From positions 1 through 60,369 of the forward strand of contig NVXG01000038.1 in assembly GCA_002733805.1 (NCBI GenBank): DNA of 60,369 nucleotides, written 5' to 3'. Positions 36,151 to 44,895 of the stretch are shown here, one piece after another; position 1 is the first letter of the stretch; every line of letters begins with the position of its first letter. This DNA is from Robiginitomaculum sp. (GTDB lineage Bacteria; Pseudomonadota; Alphaproteobacteria; Caulobacterales; Maricaulaceae). Both the position numbers and the translations under genes were made by a program. The notes below the pieces were generated by a model. It did no database searches. It saw only the letters and a list, made by a program, of their open reading frames with translations, and was not told where the DNA came from.

Positions 36151-37590
36151 CTACAACCGGTTCTGAATTTCGTCCTTTAATAGTTGGATGGTAAAGGCAA
36201 TGTCTTTGCGTCTTGTGCGTGGATTGATTGTGCAGAGGCGCAGAACCATTTTTCCATCCTGCCGGGTTGGCGCAACCATTGCGTCACCAGAGGCCATAAT
36301 CCCTCGAACCGTTGCAATCAGGATTGCTTCGGCTTGTTCTTTTGGAAGTTTGTCCAGTGCCCGCGCAGCAAAAGTGAGGGTGCATAATTGTGCCGGTGTG
36401 CAAACTCGCCAAAAATTGTCAGGGTCTGCTTGCAATATATGTTGTGCATGTTCGGCCAGCATGAACCCACGATCGACAGCACCAGCAAAGTTTTCCAATC
36501 CGAATATTTTCAGCGACATCCAGAATTTCAATGCGCGAAACTCCCGGGTTAGCTGAACCCCGTAATCGCAATAATTAACTTGCTGGTCGTCAGCAGAGGT
36601 GTGTTCAAATATTTCCAGATATTCGGCTTTCACCGAAAATGTATCGGCCAGATGGTTTTTATCTCGAACTAATACACAGCCGATTTCATAGGGTTGAAAC
36701 ATCCATTTATGGGGGTCAATGGTAATACTATCGGCCTGTTCAATCCCGTTCAATAAATGGCGTTTCTTATGGGAAAGAATAGCCCCGCCGCCAAAGGCGG
36801 CATCCACATGAAGCCAAAGCCCCTCACGCTGACAAAAGGGGGCAAGTTTTGTCAGTGGGTCAATCGCGCCAGTATTTGTGGTGCCAGCATTGGCAACCAG
36901 ACAAAATGGAACCATGCCACGTGCCCGGTCGCTATCCAGTTGCTTGAGTAGGGCGCTCAAGTCAATTTGGCCAAAATCATTAGAAGGCACGACCCGCGCC
37001 TGATAGGGTTGGAACCCCAATATTGCCAGGTCTTTACGAACCGAGGAATGGGTTTGATTAGAAAAATAGATCGTGGCATTGGTGATATTGCCACGTAATT
37101 TCACATGCCGGGCGACCGCGATCGCAGTCAGATTCGCCATGGAGCCGCCGCTGACAAATAATCCGCCGGAGCCATTGCTAAAACCAAACAGCTGTTTGAG
37201 CCAGCCAATCGCCTTGATCTCAATGGCGGCAATTCCAGAGGGTCCCAGCCAAGCACCAGCAAAGATATTATAGGCTGATGCCAACATATCGCCGATTGCG
37301 GAGGCAAAATTGCTTGGTCCCGGAACAAATGCAAAATACCGGGGGTGGGTAATATTCATGGTATCGGCCAAAGCCTTGTTTTTCAGTTCCTCCAGTACAT
37401 CAAGCGGATCAGAGCTTTGCATTGGTGGTGGTTCATCAAGCCATTCTTTGAGCATTTGGGGGTCGGATGCCCGACCCACAGGGGCCTCCGACAAGCCATC
37501 ATGGTGGTCAATGATGGTATCAAGCGCGGCTTGGCCAAAGCGCTGCATTTGCGCGCGGGTCATCGAAAGAGTCGGGTTGTCGGCACTCAT
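36151..37590 (-). CDS. PLP-dependent group II amino-acid decarboxylase
   Basis: This 479-residue enzyme belongs to the aromatic-L-amino-acid/glutamate/2,4-diaminobutyrate decarboxylase family. The PLP lysine is Lys295 in TIDPHKWMFQP. Asp263 in LHVDAAFGGGAIL contacts the pyridine nitrogen, and THPRYFAFVPGPS near residue 81 is typical. Substrate cannot be read from the sequence; tyrosine, DOPA, tryptophan and related acids are all possible. The start at 37590 gives MSADNPTLSMTRAQMQRFG. It lies 41 bases upstream of the broken serine hydrolase on the same strand, so both may share a promoter in the 37.6-38.1 kb gap. Confidence 0.88.
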   Translation of the reverse strand: MSADNPTLSMTRAQMQRFGQAALDTIIDHHDGLSEAPVGRASDPQMLKEWLDEPPPMQSSDPLDVLEELKNKALADTMNITHPRYFAFVPGPSNFASAIGDMLASAYNIFAGAWLGPSGIAAIEIKAIGWLKQLFGFSNGSGGLFVSGGSMANLTAIAVARHVKLRGNITNATIYFSNQTHSSVRKDLAILGFQPYQARVVPSNDFGQIDLSALLKQLDSDRARGMVPFCLVANAGTTNTGAIDPLTKLAPFCQREGLWLHVDAAFGGGAILSHKKRHLLNGIEQADSITIDPHKWMFQPYEIGCVLVRDKNHLADTFSVKAEYLEIFEHTSADDQQVNYCDYGVQLTREFRALKFWMSLKIFGLENFAGAVDRGFMLAEHAQHILQADPDNFWRVCTPAQLCTLTFAARALDKLPKEQAEAILIATVRGIMASGDAMVAPTRQDGKMVLRLCTINPRTRRKDIAFTIQLLKDEIQNRL

Positions 37591-38094
37591 GGTTTATCTC
37601 ATACTGAGTTAAGTAGTCACATAAGTTACTAAATTTAATTCTATTCGTAAAGGGTCGAAATTCAAGACAAAAAAATAAAAACCGGGAAAACATGGATAAT
37701 AATGTCTTAAATTTCCGGTTTTTGGCATGGTTGTTGCGAAAAACTGGTTGGTTTAAAAAAAAAGATTCAAATCTTTTTGGAGCAAATTGTAACACAGGAG
37801 CAGAAAAACCAGCACAATCCTTACCGGGGAGGTTGCTGTTGCAGGTGTTGGAATCCTTTTGATTCAATGATTTTGCCGTGCTCGGAAAACTGGCAGTTAA
37901 GGCAAGTAAACAAAGTGTTTCCACGCGCCTGGCCCGTAACGTAAAGGTATGGTTTTGCTTGTTAACCTAAGGGAAACCCCAATCCTGAAAAATCAGAGGG
38001 CAAAAGAAATTTGCATTTGGTGAGAAGCGCTTTTTATTGCTGCAGCAACAACAAAAAAATGCAGCACGGCGCGAAAAAGAATGGGGAGGACGTC
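37591..38094. other. 504-base intergenic region with two hairpins
   Basis: No convincing gene is seen here. AAAAACCGG (37677-37685) pairs with CCGGTTTTT (37715-37723) over a 29-base loop. AAAAAGATT (37760-37768) pairs with AATCTTTTT (37771-37779) over a 2-base loop. Between them is a sigma-54-like element (37723-37738). The region separates the divergent decarboxylase and SEL1 genes and is AT-rich. Confidence 0.5.
37723..37738 (+). promoter_or_regulatory. Sigma-54-type (-24/-12) promoter candidate
   Basis: TGGCATGGTTGTTGCG matches the sigma-54 consensus TGGCAC-N5-TTGCW, with GG and GC exactly at -24 and -12 and the correct 10-base spacing; the sixth base is T instead of C. It points towards the SEL1 gene at 38095, leaving a leader of about 345 bases with a hairpin at its start. 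A chance match is possible. Confidence 0.4.
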
Positions 38095-38367
38095 ATGGCG
38101 TTCACAGATGTTGAAGTCGCAGAAGCGCATGCAGCCATAGATGCTGGGCCAAGCGGTGACGAATTAAACAAACTTGGATTGATCTATTCAACCGGAGACG
38201 GTCCGACAATGGACTTTGTGGAAGCCCACAAATGGTTCAATCTAGCGGCATTTCGCGGTTGTGATGCTGCCAAAACCTACCGGGCAGAGCTGGCCGACGA
38301 AATGAGTTCGGACGACATTGCAGACGCACAACGTGCCGCGCGGGAATGGTTACACGGCAACGCCTGA
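38095..38367 (+). CDS. SEL1-like repeat protein
   Basis: This 90-residue soluble protein has one SEL1/TPR-like helical repeat (LNKLGLIYSTGDGPTMDFVEAHKWFNLAAFRG) followed by a helical C-terminus (ADAQRAAREWLHG). Short proteins of this shape, with the MSS-(D/E)DIA-AQR-AREW ending, are widespread in Alphaproteobacteria; no function is established. The ATG at 38095 is preferred over an upstream in-frame ATG at 38011 because GGGGAGG lies 7 bases before it. It is convergent with the export lipoprotein gene of the polysaccharide locus. Confidence 0.8.
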   Translation: MAFTDVEVAEAHAAIDAGPSGDELNKLGLIYSTGDGPTMDFVEAHKWFNLAAFRGCDAAKTYRAELADEMSSDDIADAQRAAREWLHGNA

Positions 38368-38392
38368 GTTTCGGTTTTAGCAAAAATCTAAC

Positions 38393-39232
38393 CTAGAATT
38401 GCTGGCCAATATTATAGGTCAGGCCAAAGGTGATCGGCAGTGCATCCCGAATGTATTGCTGCATAAACAGATTGATATTGCCAATCGTCGAGCGGGGCAC
38501 ATATATAACATCGCCTCGTTGCAATGGCGTGGTATCGGCATGTGATTTACCGCGTAATACACTGCGAACATCGATCACTTTCATCATCGGCATGCCACTT
38601 GGATGGCGACGGACCAGCACTACTTGTTTGGTTTTGGCCGTGTTGGTGAAGCCACCGGCCATGAATACGGCTTCCATGACGCCGATTTGTCCGGGTAATT
38701 CAAAAATACCACCTTGGACAACATCGCCGCCAATAAAAATTCGTTGCGAGCCATAGGTCAATGGGGAAAGTTCCAGCTCTGGATCAACCAATTGGCTGGA
38801 CAGGGCTTGGCGCAGTTTTTGTTCCAATTGTTCAATCGATAAATTGGCCGCCATAACCGGTTGGGCCAATGGCATGACCACACGGCCATCCGGGCCAACG
38901 ATCAAAGTTTGGTTCAGTTCCGGAGCTGAATATACAAATACATTGAGCTGGTCGCCCGGCAATAAACGGTAGATCGGATCCGAATCAACCCAGGTGCGAA
39001 ACTGCCCAGATTGAAAGCTGTTACGGCGCAATTGCGGCTGCTGGGCATTTTGGAACTGCCCAGACTGATTGGGAGCCGATGAGTAATACTGCTTTTGTGA
39101 GAAGTTATTTGGTTTTTTTGTTGGCTTTACCTGCGAACCATAGCGTGCAGAGCCGGTAGGTTCGGGACCAACACAGCCAACCAGCATGCTGGTTATGCAC
39201 AAAGCAATCATTGGAGAAAAAATCAAACGCAC
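38393..39232 (-). CDS. hfsD: Polysaccharide export outer-membrane lipoprotein (Wza-like, HfsD type)
   Basis: This 279-residue lipoprotein (signal peptide with lipobox LVGC, Cys20) forms the outer-membrane exit channel for an exopolysaccharide. The Poly_export domain begins YRLLPGDQLNVFVYSAPELN and continues VGPDGRVVMPLAQPV; an SLBB-like beta-grasp follows (FIGGDVVQGGIFELPGQIGV, MEAVFMAGGFTNTAKTKQVV). The C-terminus INLFMQQYIRDALPITFGL would be the membrane helix. It is divergent from the co-polymerase gene at 39350. The gene set downstream matches the holdfast cluster of Caulobacter-type bacteria, hence the symbol; a generic Wza would be the alternative. Confidence 0.75.
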   Translation of the reverse strand: MRLIFSPMIALCITSMLVGCVGPEPTGSARYGSQVKPTKKPNNFSQKQYYSSAPNQSGQFQNAQQPQLRRNSFQSGQFRTWVDSDPIYRLLPGDQLNVFVYSAPELNQTLIVGPDGRVVMPLAQPVMAANLSIEQLEQKLRQALSSQLVDPELELSPLTYGSQRIFIGGDVVQGGIFELPGQIGVMEAVFMAGGFTNTAKTKQVVLVRRHPSGMPMMKVIDVRSVLRGKSHADTTPLQRGDVIYVPRSTIGNINLFMQQYIRDALPITFGLTYNIGQQF

Positions 39233-39349
39233 AGCAAAAGACTCAAAATAATTTCAACTAATAGTGAAGGTTAACAAAATTGGTTAGGATTTGTTAAACA
39301 GAGGTTGCGAGAACAGGGGGAAGAGTAATTTTGTTAGGCGGAATTTTCC

Positions 39350-41173
39350 ATGCAGAACGCTGGAACGACATCCTTTGCGGGTTCGATGCAAAACACAGGT
39401 GATGCCGCCAGAGGCTGGGACCGGGTGGCATCGTTATCTGTATTTGATCTGATTGGACTGCTTTGGCGGCAATTGCCGATCATGCTGATCGTATTCATTG
39501 CGATATTCTCAATTGGCCTGATGGGCGCTATGAGCCTGAAAAAAGAATATACCGCCCAGGGCCGTATTCTTGTGCAGTATGGCGAGGAGTATATCTACAA
39601 TCCGGTCATTGGCTCAGCCGGGCAGGGTACAGCTTATACTACGGACCAGATGATTCAGGCCGAAGTCGGGTTTTTCACCGCAGCAATCCTCAAAGAACGA
39701 GTGCTAGAAAAGCTGGGGCTGCGACAGATATTTCCGAAACTGGCCATTGAATTTGACAATCGGGCCTCTAGTCAGGCCCAAGCGACAGGCAAAGCTGTCC
39801 GGGACATGAACAAAAACCTGGGAGCCTATACCGCGCCAAATCAACCACTGATTTCAGTGAGTTACAAAAACTCGAACCCGGAAGTGTCGGCGCTTGTTTT
39901 GAACGCCATCATTGATGAATACATGGTATATCGCCGGGAGATTCTGCTGGACTCCAGTACAGAGCGGTATGGTAATGAACGCAAAACAACCGAGGTAAAA
40001 TTGACTGAGGTCAATACCGAATTGGCTTTGTTCCTGAATGCGAACAGTATTGGAGATTTTGAGGCAGAGCGCGTTGCGGCGGGTGTTCGGTACGCTGCGT
40101 TGAGCGATCAATTGTTGGCTGCCAAAGCGCGCAGTCGGGAAATTGATGCCGGGATCAGGGCGCGCGAAGACCGTCTGGTTACTATCCCCAAGGAAATTTT
40201 ACAATATACCGATGATAGCTCGTCCGGTGAGTTGGCGGCCTTGCAAATTGAACGTGAACAATTGCTGGCACGCTACAAACCTGCTTCCAAACCGGTACAG
40301 GCGATAGATGCCAGTATCAGCCGGTTGAGAAAATTTATTGCTGATGGAAAAAACAAGGATCTGGGCGTGCGGCGTACTGGCGTAAATCTGGTGCATCAAA
40401 CCTTGCAGTCCGAAAAACTGTCCCTTGAGTCAGAAGCGCAATCCAATGCTGAACGGATTTCTGTTTTGGGGGCACAAATTTCTCAAGTGCGGGCAAAGCA
40501 GTCCAAAATGCAAAAATTATTCCCGCAATATCAACGTCTTGCGGGAAAGGTCGAGGTTTTACAGGTGGCGGTGCGACAGTTCTCGACCCGTGAAGAGGAG
40601 CTAAAGGCTCGACACAATCTGGCCGAAGAAGCTTCCAACAATATCCGGGTGATCGAACGTCCGGTTGTGCCGTTTGAAGGAAAGTCCATGAAGAAAGCGG
40701 CTGCTGTTCTGGCCTTTTTGTTCGCTGGGTTTACCGCTCTGATGGTTGGGCTGGGTATTGTGTTTTCCAAAATTGCCAAGAGTGCCGCTTTGGCCAAACC
40801 GGTTCCGGTTGGCGCCTATCCAGCCGTAGAGGGGCGTCCAATACACCCAGGTGGCGGTGCGCGGCGAACCGCAGCCCGGTCTATGGCGCAGCCCTCTGCC
40901 GCACCACACACGGTTCCACCACACGTGGCGGCGGCAAATATGGCCAATGCAGCATATGAAGCAGCGGTTGCGCCGCAGCCGCAGCCTGATCCTTATGGCT
41001 ATTACAGCTCACCAGCAGCGGCGAATAGACCGCCAGCGATGGCTGTGCCGCCAATTCCACGGCCGGTACAACAACCCACAAACCCTTTTGTGCAGGGCTT
41101 TGCGCCAGGTGGATTGCCGGTTTTGGCCAATATTGGTCCGCAAACTAGATCAGACCAGCTAAAAAACTTCTAA
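39350..41173 (+). CDS. hfsA: Polysaccharide co-polymerase (Wzz/GumC-type, HfsA-like)
   Basis: This 607-residue inner-membrane protein controls chain length and links polymerase to export channel. The first transmembrane helix is about 43-63 (PIMLIVFIAIFSIGLMG), followed by the Wzz domain (KKEYTAQGRILVQYGEEYIY). There are long coiled coils between about 190 and 420, and a second helix at about 445-465 (AAAVLAFLFAGFTALMVG). A Pro/Ala/Gln-rich, probably disordered tail of about 130 residues faces the cytoplasm. It has no kinase domain; the partner is the P-loop-like protein encoded next. It is divergent from the export lipoprotein gene with 117 bases between, so the two transcripts share a control region. 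Confidence 0.8.
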   Translation: MQNAGTTSFAGSMQNTGDAARGWDRVASLSVFDLIGLLWRQLPIMLIVFIAIFSIGLMGAMSLKKEYTAQGRILVQYGEEYIYNPVIGSAGQGTAYTTDQMIQAEVGFFTAAILKERVLEKLGLRQIFPKLAIEFDNRASSQAQATGKAVRDMNKNLGAYTAPNQPLISVSYKNSNPEVSALVLNAIIDEYMVYRREILLDSSTERYGNERKTTEVKLTEVNTELALFLNANSIGDFEAERVAAGVRYAALSDQLLAAKARSREIDAGIRAREDRLVTIPKEILQYTDDSSSGELAALQIEREQLLARYKPASKPVQAIDASISRLRKFIADGKNKDLGVRRTGVNLVHQTLQSEKLSLESEAQSNAERISVLGAQISQVRAKQSKMQKLFPQYQRLAGKVEVLQVAVRQFSTREEELKARHNLAEEASNNIRVIERPVVPFEGKSMKKAAAVLAFLFAGFTALMVGLGIVFSKIAKSAALAKPVPVGAYPAVEGRPIHPGGGARRTAARSMAQPSAAPHTVPPHVAAANMANAAYEAAVAPQPQPDPYGYYSSPAAANRPPAMAVPPIPRPVQQPTNPFVQGFAPGGLPVLANIGPQTRSDQLKNF

Positions 41174-41259
41174 AAACTTAACGCATGCGGTGCTCTGTCC
41201 ATACCTCGTTAACCACAAGATTGGTATTTTCGGGGAATTAAGGATTCGGAACACAGGCG

Positions 41260-41964
41260 ATGTTTGATTTGACCGAAGAATTGCAAGGTCTTGTCCATTT
41301 ATACCGAACGCGGGCTGATCGGCGGCGCGGTACGGTTATTGCGTTTGTTGGTGTGACCAGCAATTGCGGTGTGTCTACCTGTGCCCGGGCCTTTGCAAGG
41401 CAAGTCGCACCGAATTCAACCAAGGGCGTTTGGTTGTTCGATCTCGATTTTTACGCCAACCAGCAATACGCCATGTTTTCAACGCCTCAGGCCAGCCGTT
41501 TATACGGCCCAGTTGGCGAACCGCTGGACCCAACTTTGCAAATGGAACCGTTTTGGCAGGTTTCCCCACAATTGGTTCGTGAGGACGGTCGTGAAGTATC
41601 GTCGGCTTGGTATTTGGCCGTGCATCAAATCGGCCAGCACCGTTTGTTTGTTTCGCGGTTCCGGTCCGAAGCCTTGCAGGATGGTCAAAGCGTTCATGTG
41701 AAGCGGGCAGCGGCCTATTGGCAGAAAATGCGCGATGCGATTGATCTAGCTGTGGTTGATGTGCCGGCGCGGGATCGCTCCCGGACCATTTTGGCACTGG
41801 CTCCGGATGTCGATGGTGTGGTCTTGCTGGCCGAACACGGTTCCGATCCAAATGCCCTCATTGCCTTGCAGCAAGAAATTGAAGCCAGCGGCGGCACTTG
41901 TATCGGGGTGGTCTACAATTCCATTCACGCGATCCCCGGTGCACCGCAACAGATCCAGCAATGA
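41260..41964 (+). CDS. hfsB: P-loop-like partner of the polysaccharide co-polymerase (HfsB-like)
   Basis: This 234-residue cytoplasmic protein resembles bacterial tyrosine autokinases and MinD-type ATPases in overall layout. The Walker A position reads GVTSNCGVSTC (31-41): the usual GKS/T lysine is Val37, so normal ATP binding is doubtful. A Walker A'-like GVWLFDLDFYAN and a later hydrophobic strand LAVVDVPA follow in the right order; no Tyr-rich tail is present. Position directly after the co-polymerase and four-base overlap with the polymerase gene fit the HfsB role of a co-polymerase accessory. It could alternatively be a degenerate kinase that only binds the co-polymerase. Confidence 0.7.
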   Translation: MFDLTEELQGLVHLYRTRADRRRGTVIAFVGVTSNCGVSTCARAFARQVAPNSTKGVWLFDLDFYANQQYAMFSTPQASRLYGPVGEPLDPTLQMEPFWQVSPQLVREDGREVSSAWYLAVHQIGQHRLFVSRFRSEALQDGQSVHVKRAAAYWQKMRDAIDLAVVDVPARDRSRTILALAPDVDGVVLLAEHGSDPNALIALQQEIEASGGTCIGVVYNSIHAIPGAPQQIQQ

Positions 41965-43571
41965 TAAATTCGGTCCAGTATGGAGCCAAACCGTCGTACT
42001 TAACCTTGCCAAAGTTGGGCACCGCCGCCGAAATCACCCTGTTATTCATCGCAATGTTTTTGTTTTCTGGTGGGCTGCTGAGCCAATTGCTCGGCGATGA
42101 CGCATCGACGCAAGGTTCTCCGTTTTTACGGGCCTTGTTTTATCCGGTTTATCTGCTCACCTTGCTCCTGTTGGTATTGCGCCCGTGGTCTACGGTCCAT
42201 GGCATCGGGCGTAGCTTTTTATTGCTGATACCGGTGGGGCTGGCTCTGGCATCGGTTAGCTGGTCAATTGATCCTGACCCCACGTTGCGTCGGGCTGTTG
42301 CCCTGCTGATGACCACCATGTTTGCGATCTATATTGCTACGCGATTTGATTGGCCGGAATTCATCGAACTATTTGCCGCCGGTTTTTTGATTTTGGCGGT
42401 ACTGAGTTTGATTGTGGCGTTGATTATGCCGGATATCGGCATTATGAGCGAAATTCACCCTGGGGCATGGTCCGGTATTTATTGGGAGAAAAACCAGTTC
42501 GGCATGAATATGGCTAAATTAGCCCACCTATGCCTGTGCGCGATGATTTTCAAACCCAGCCGCCGCTTATTTTGGGGTGGTGCCTTTTTGTTGGCTGTGA
42601 TGCTGGTTTTATTATCGACATCCAAAACCTCGCTTATCGCGTTGATGTTGATCCTGTCCGGCATGGGAGGATTGTATCTGGTGCGAAAAGGGCCGGTGAT
42701 TGCCATTCCTCTGACTTATTTTGCCATGGTGTTCGGGGTTGGGTTGGTGATGGCGCTTCAGTTTTTCCCGGAGTTCATGTTTGGTTTGATCGGGCGGGAA
42801 CCGACCTTGACCGGTCGTACCGACATCTGGGCGGCGTTATTTGATCAGATCAGAAACCGGCCATGGTTCGGGCATGGCTATGCGATTTTTTGGATGGATG
42901 AGACCGGGCCGGCATTTTGGGTGCGCCAACGCACCGAATGGCTGGTCCCGACCGCCCATAATGGCTGGTTGGAAACTTGGCTTTCCATCGGGCTGGTCGG
43001 GGTCATTTGTTTTGCATTGGTTTATGCAACAGCCCTGATCTCCGCCTTGCGAAACCTGCTCAAGGGAAAAATGGCATATTGGGCGTTGATCTCAACCTTG
43101 GTTTTTTTGCTATTTTCGATGTCCGAAAGCAATATTTTGCAGCAAAACAATCTGGGCTGGATTTTGTTTGCGGCTACAGCGGCAAAATTGTTCGGGGCCA
43201 GACCATTGGCCTTTGGTTCAAAGTACCGCCGCCCCGTAGAATTTGGGTTCAAGCCCGCGAAACCACAACACCTTGCCCAAGCCTTGGGCGGCCCGGTCGG
43301 CTATTTCGGCCCGTCTCTTACTTTGGAAAGCCCAATGGAAGATCGACAGAGTACCGAATACAAGGGCCTGCGCCAAGCCAACCGCCATCCAATAGGCCAC
43401 ACCAATCAGGCGGCGATGTTGCCACGCGGTTTGCGACGGCCCTTGGCCAAAAGCAAAGGCTTTGATCAAGTTGTAGCGCAAGGTGGCCCGGTCCGGCGGA
43501 ATTTCCTCATAAACCAAGGCGTCAGCAGCCCAAGCAAACACCGCCCCATCCTGCTCAACACGCGAAAATAA
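41961..43571 (+). CDS. hfsC: O-antigen ligase/polymerase-type protein (Wzy, HfsC-like)
   Basis: This is a polytopic inner-membrane protein with about ten to eleven helices in the first 420 residues and a large periplasmic loop containing GREPTLTGRTDIWAALFDQI and WFGHGYAIFW, the Wzy_C signature of O-antigen polymerases and ligases. The ATG at 41961 overlaps the stop of the upstream gene. The membrane domain ends near residue 420, but the frame remains open for about 118 more residues, until 43571. That tail is antisense to the 3' third of the glycosyltransferase gene at 43218-44135 and looks like low-quality protein sequence, so it is probably a by-product of a lost stop codon. Confidence 0.8.
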   Translation: MINSVQYGAKPSYLTLPKLGTAAEITLLFIAMFLFSGGLLSQLLGDDASTQGSPFLRALFYPVYLLTLLLLVLRPWSTVHGIGRSFLLLIPVGLALASVSWSIDPDPTLRRAVALLMTTMFAIYIATRFDWPEFIELFAAGFLILAVLSLIVALIMPDIGIMSEIHPGAWSGIYWEKNQFGMNMAKLAHLCLCAMIFKPSRRLFWGGAFLLAVMLVLLSTSKTSLIALMLILSGMGGLYLVRKGPVIAIPLTYFAMVFGVGLVMALQFFPEFMFGLIGREPTLTGRTDIWAALFDQIRNRPWFGHGYAIFWMDETGPAFWVRQRTEWLVPTAHNGWLETWLSIGLVGVICFALVYATALISALRNLLKGKMAYWALISTLVFLLFSMSESNILQQNNLGWILFAATAAKLFGARPLAFGSKYRRPVEFGFKPAKPQHLAQALGGPVGYFGPSLTLESPMEDRQSTEYKGLRQANRHPIGHTNQAAMLPRGLRRPLAKSKGFDQVVAQGGPVRRNFLINQGVSSPSKHRPILLNTRK

Positions 43572-44135
43572 CTCGCAATCCTCGCCGCCAATCTCATTGG
43601 TTGCCGGATTAAACACCGGACTGTCTCGAAAAAACTTGGCTCGTTTGAACAGAGTATTTCCGCATCCATAAAAGACTTTGATCACGCCAGATGTGGCAGG
43701 GCCTTGGCGGGTAAAGGTCGATTCGATGTATTCTTGATGTGGCGCTTCTTTCTCTAATCGGCCCTGTACTGGACCAAAAACAATGTCCGCATCGGTCTGT
43801 TGCTGAACCTCGATCAGGTCATGCAACCAGTTCTCGGTGGCGGTTTCGTCATCATCCAGAAACGCAATAAACTTACCGCGAGCCAACGCCAATGCTGCAT
43901 TTCTGGCGTTGGCCACGCCGGGATTTGGTTCATGACCGTAGATCACGGGCCAACGGGTTCCGGCCTTGATCAGGCCATCAACTGTAGCGCGGGCTGAGGC
44001 CACGGGGTCATTGTCCATGATGACGACTTCAACCAAAGCCGCCACATTTTTCTGATTGAGTACGCTGGCCAGCGCCCGGCGCACCCTGTCTGGTCGGCAA
44101 AAGGTCGGGATCACAATGGAAACTTCGGGTTTCAT
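43218..44135 (-). CDS. Family 2 glycosyltransferase
   Basis: This is a 305-residue GT-A-fold enzyme. The N-terminus VSIVIPTFCRPDRVRRALAS, the acceptor/donor region NPGVANARNAALALARG, the DXD-like FLDDDE (metal binding) and GGEDCELFSRVEQDG (catalytic base region) define a GT2 enzyme that adds a sugar to the growing lipid-linked repeat. A C-terminal amphipathic part of about 80 residues (LIGVAYWMAVGLAQALVFG) probably attaches it to the membrane. It overlaps the polymerase gene tail-to-tail by 354 bases and is coupled to the deacetylase gene by a 4-base overlap. It may correspond to HfsG or HfsL; I cannot separate them. Confidence 0.88.
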   Translation of the reverse strand: MKPEVSIVIPTFCRPDRVRRALASVLNQKNVAALVEVVIMDNDPVASARATVDGLIKAGTRWPVIYGHEPNPGVANARNAALALARGKFIAFLDDDETATENWLHDLIEVQQQTDADIVFGPVQGRLEKEAPHQEYIESTFTRQGPATSGVIKVFYGCGNTLFKRAKFFRDSPVFNPATNEIGGEDCELFSRVEQDGAVFAWAADALVYEEIPPDRATLRYNLIKAFAFGQGPSQTAWQHRRLIGVAYWMAVGLAQALVFGTLSIFHWAFQSKRRAEIADRAAQGLGKVLWFRGLEPKFYGAAVL

Positions 44136-44875
44136 GATGTTGCCTCTTGGCTGATTTGTTTGAAAACGTCAGAAACCGGGGCGATGGTCGCTCCCATCTG
44201 AACTGCAGCTTCGATGACGTGCTTCAATAATGTGGGCGTACAACCCCAATCGCTGCAATCTTTGCGAACATCATGGGTATAAAAAATCAACCAGCCAGGC
44301 TTGCTGGCCAACGCTCGCAAGAAAGATAAGGCATAGTCTGCGTCTGGCAGGTCGCCCTCCAGCGGTACGGCCAGCAATTGGTTGGCATCGGCAAACCGGT
44401 GATTGATACCAGGTTGCACCCCGCGCAGGGTCGCATAAAACGCAGCCAGTATTTTTTTGCTGGCAAAGGAAACATCACCATAGGGAAATGCAAACGAGTT
44501 TACTTCGTGTACGCCCAGTTCGCCTAAAACTTGGCGGTTACGACTTGCATCGGACTCCGCAATTGCCGGGTGGCTTATTGCACAATCAATATGGTTTTCG
44601 GTATGGCATCCAATTTCATGACCCGCATTGGCCAGTCTTTGAATGTCCTTGGCTGAACACAATTTCCCAAAATGGTTTTCAGTGTCCAATTGACCAGTGC
44701 AGGCATAATACGTTCCGCGAAGATCGTGAGATTCGAGTGCGGCAGCGCCATGCTCGGCACTTGATTTGGGAAAGTCATCGAAGCTGAAGCTGACATAGCG
44801 CCTGGTAAATGTGGGCAGGGGCTTGCGATCTGCCAACCGGGTCACCCGGCGACGCAGTTTCCCTTTCAGGCTCAT
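44132..44875 (-). CDS. hfsH: NodB-type polysaccharide deacetylase (HfsH-like)
   Basis: This 247-residue carbohydrate esterase family 4 protein should deacetylate N-acetylated sugars of the exopolysaccharide. The motifs are SFSFDDFPKSS (catalytic base and metal Asp), GCHTENHID (metal histidines), FAFPYGD and LIFYTHDVR (catalytic His). There is no signal peptide, so it acts in the cytoplasm on the lipid-linked repeat, as proposed for Caulobacter HfsH, whose deacetylation is needed for holdfast adhesion. I prefer ATG 44875 over the in-frame ATG 44932, which would overlap the upstream gene by 37 bases. It sits between two glycosyltransferase genes, all on one transcript. Confidence 0.8.
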   Translation of the reverse strand: MSLKGKLRRRVTRLADRKPLPTFTRRYVSFSFDDFPKSSAEHGAAALESHDLRGTYYACTGQLDTENHFGKLCSAKDIQRLANAGHEIGCHTENHIDCAISHPAIAESDASRNRQVLGELGVHEVNSFAFPYGDVSFASKKILAAFYATLRGVQPGINHRFADANQLLAVPLEGDLPDADYALSFLRALASKPGWLIFYTHDVRKDCSDWGCTPTLLKHVIEAAVQMGATIAPVSDVFKQISQEATS

Positions 44876-44895
44876 ATCGGGCAAATAGGGCGCGT

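Noticed and set aside
39241-39300. CtrA-type sites (TTAA-N7-TTAA) in the region between the divergent export and co-polymerase genes
   Set aside because: TTAAC half-sites occur, but no pair has the 7-base spacing; the nearest are 6 and 9 with mismatches.
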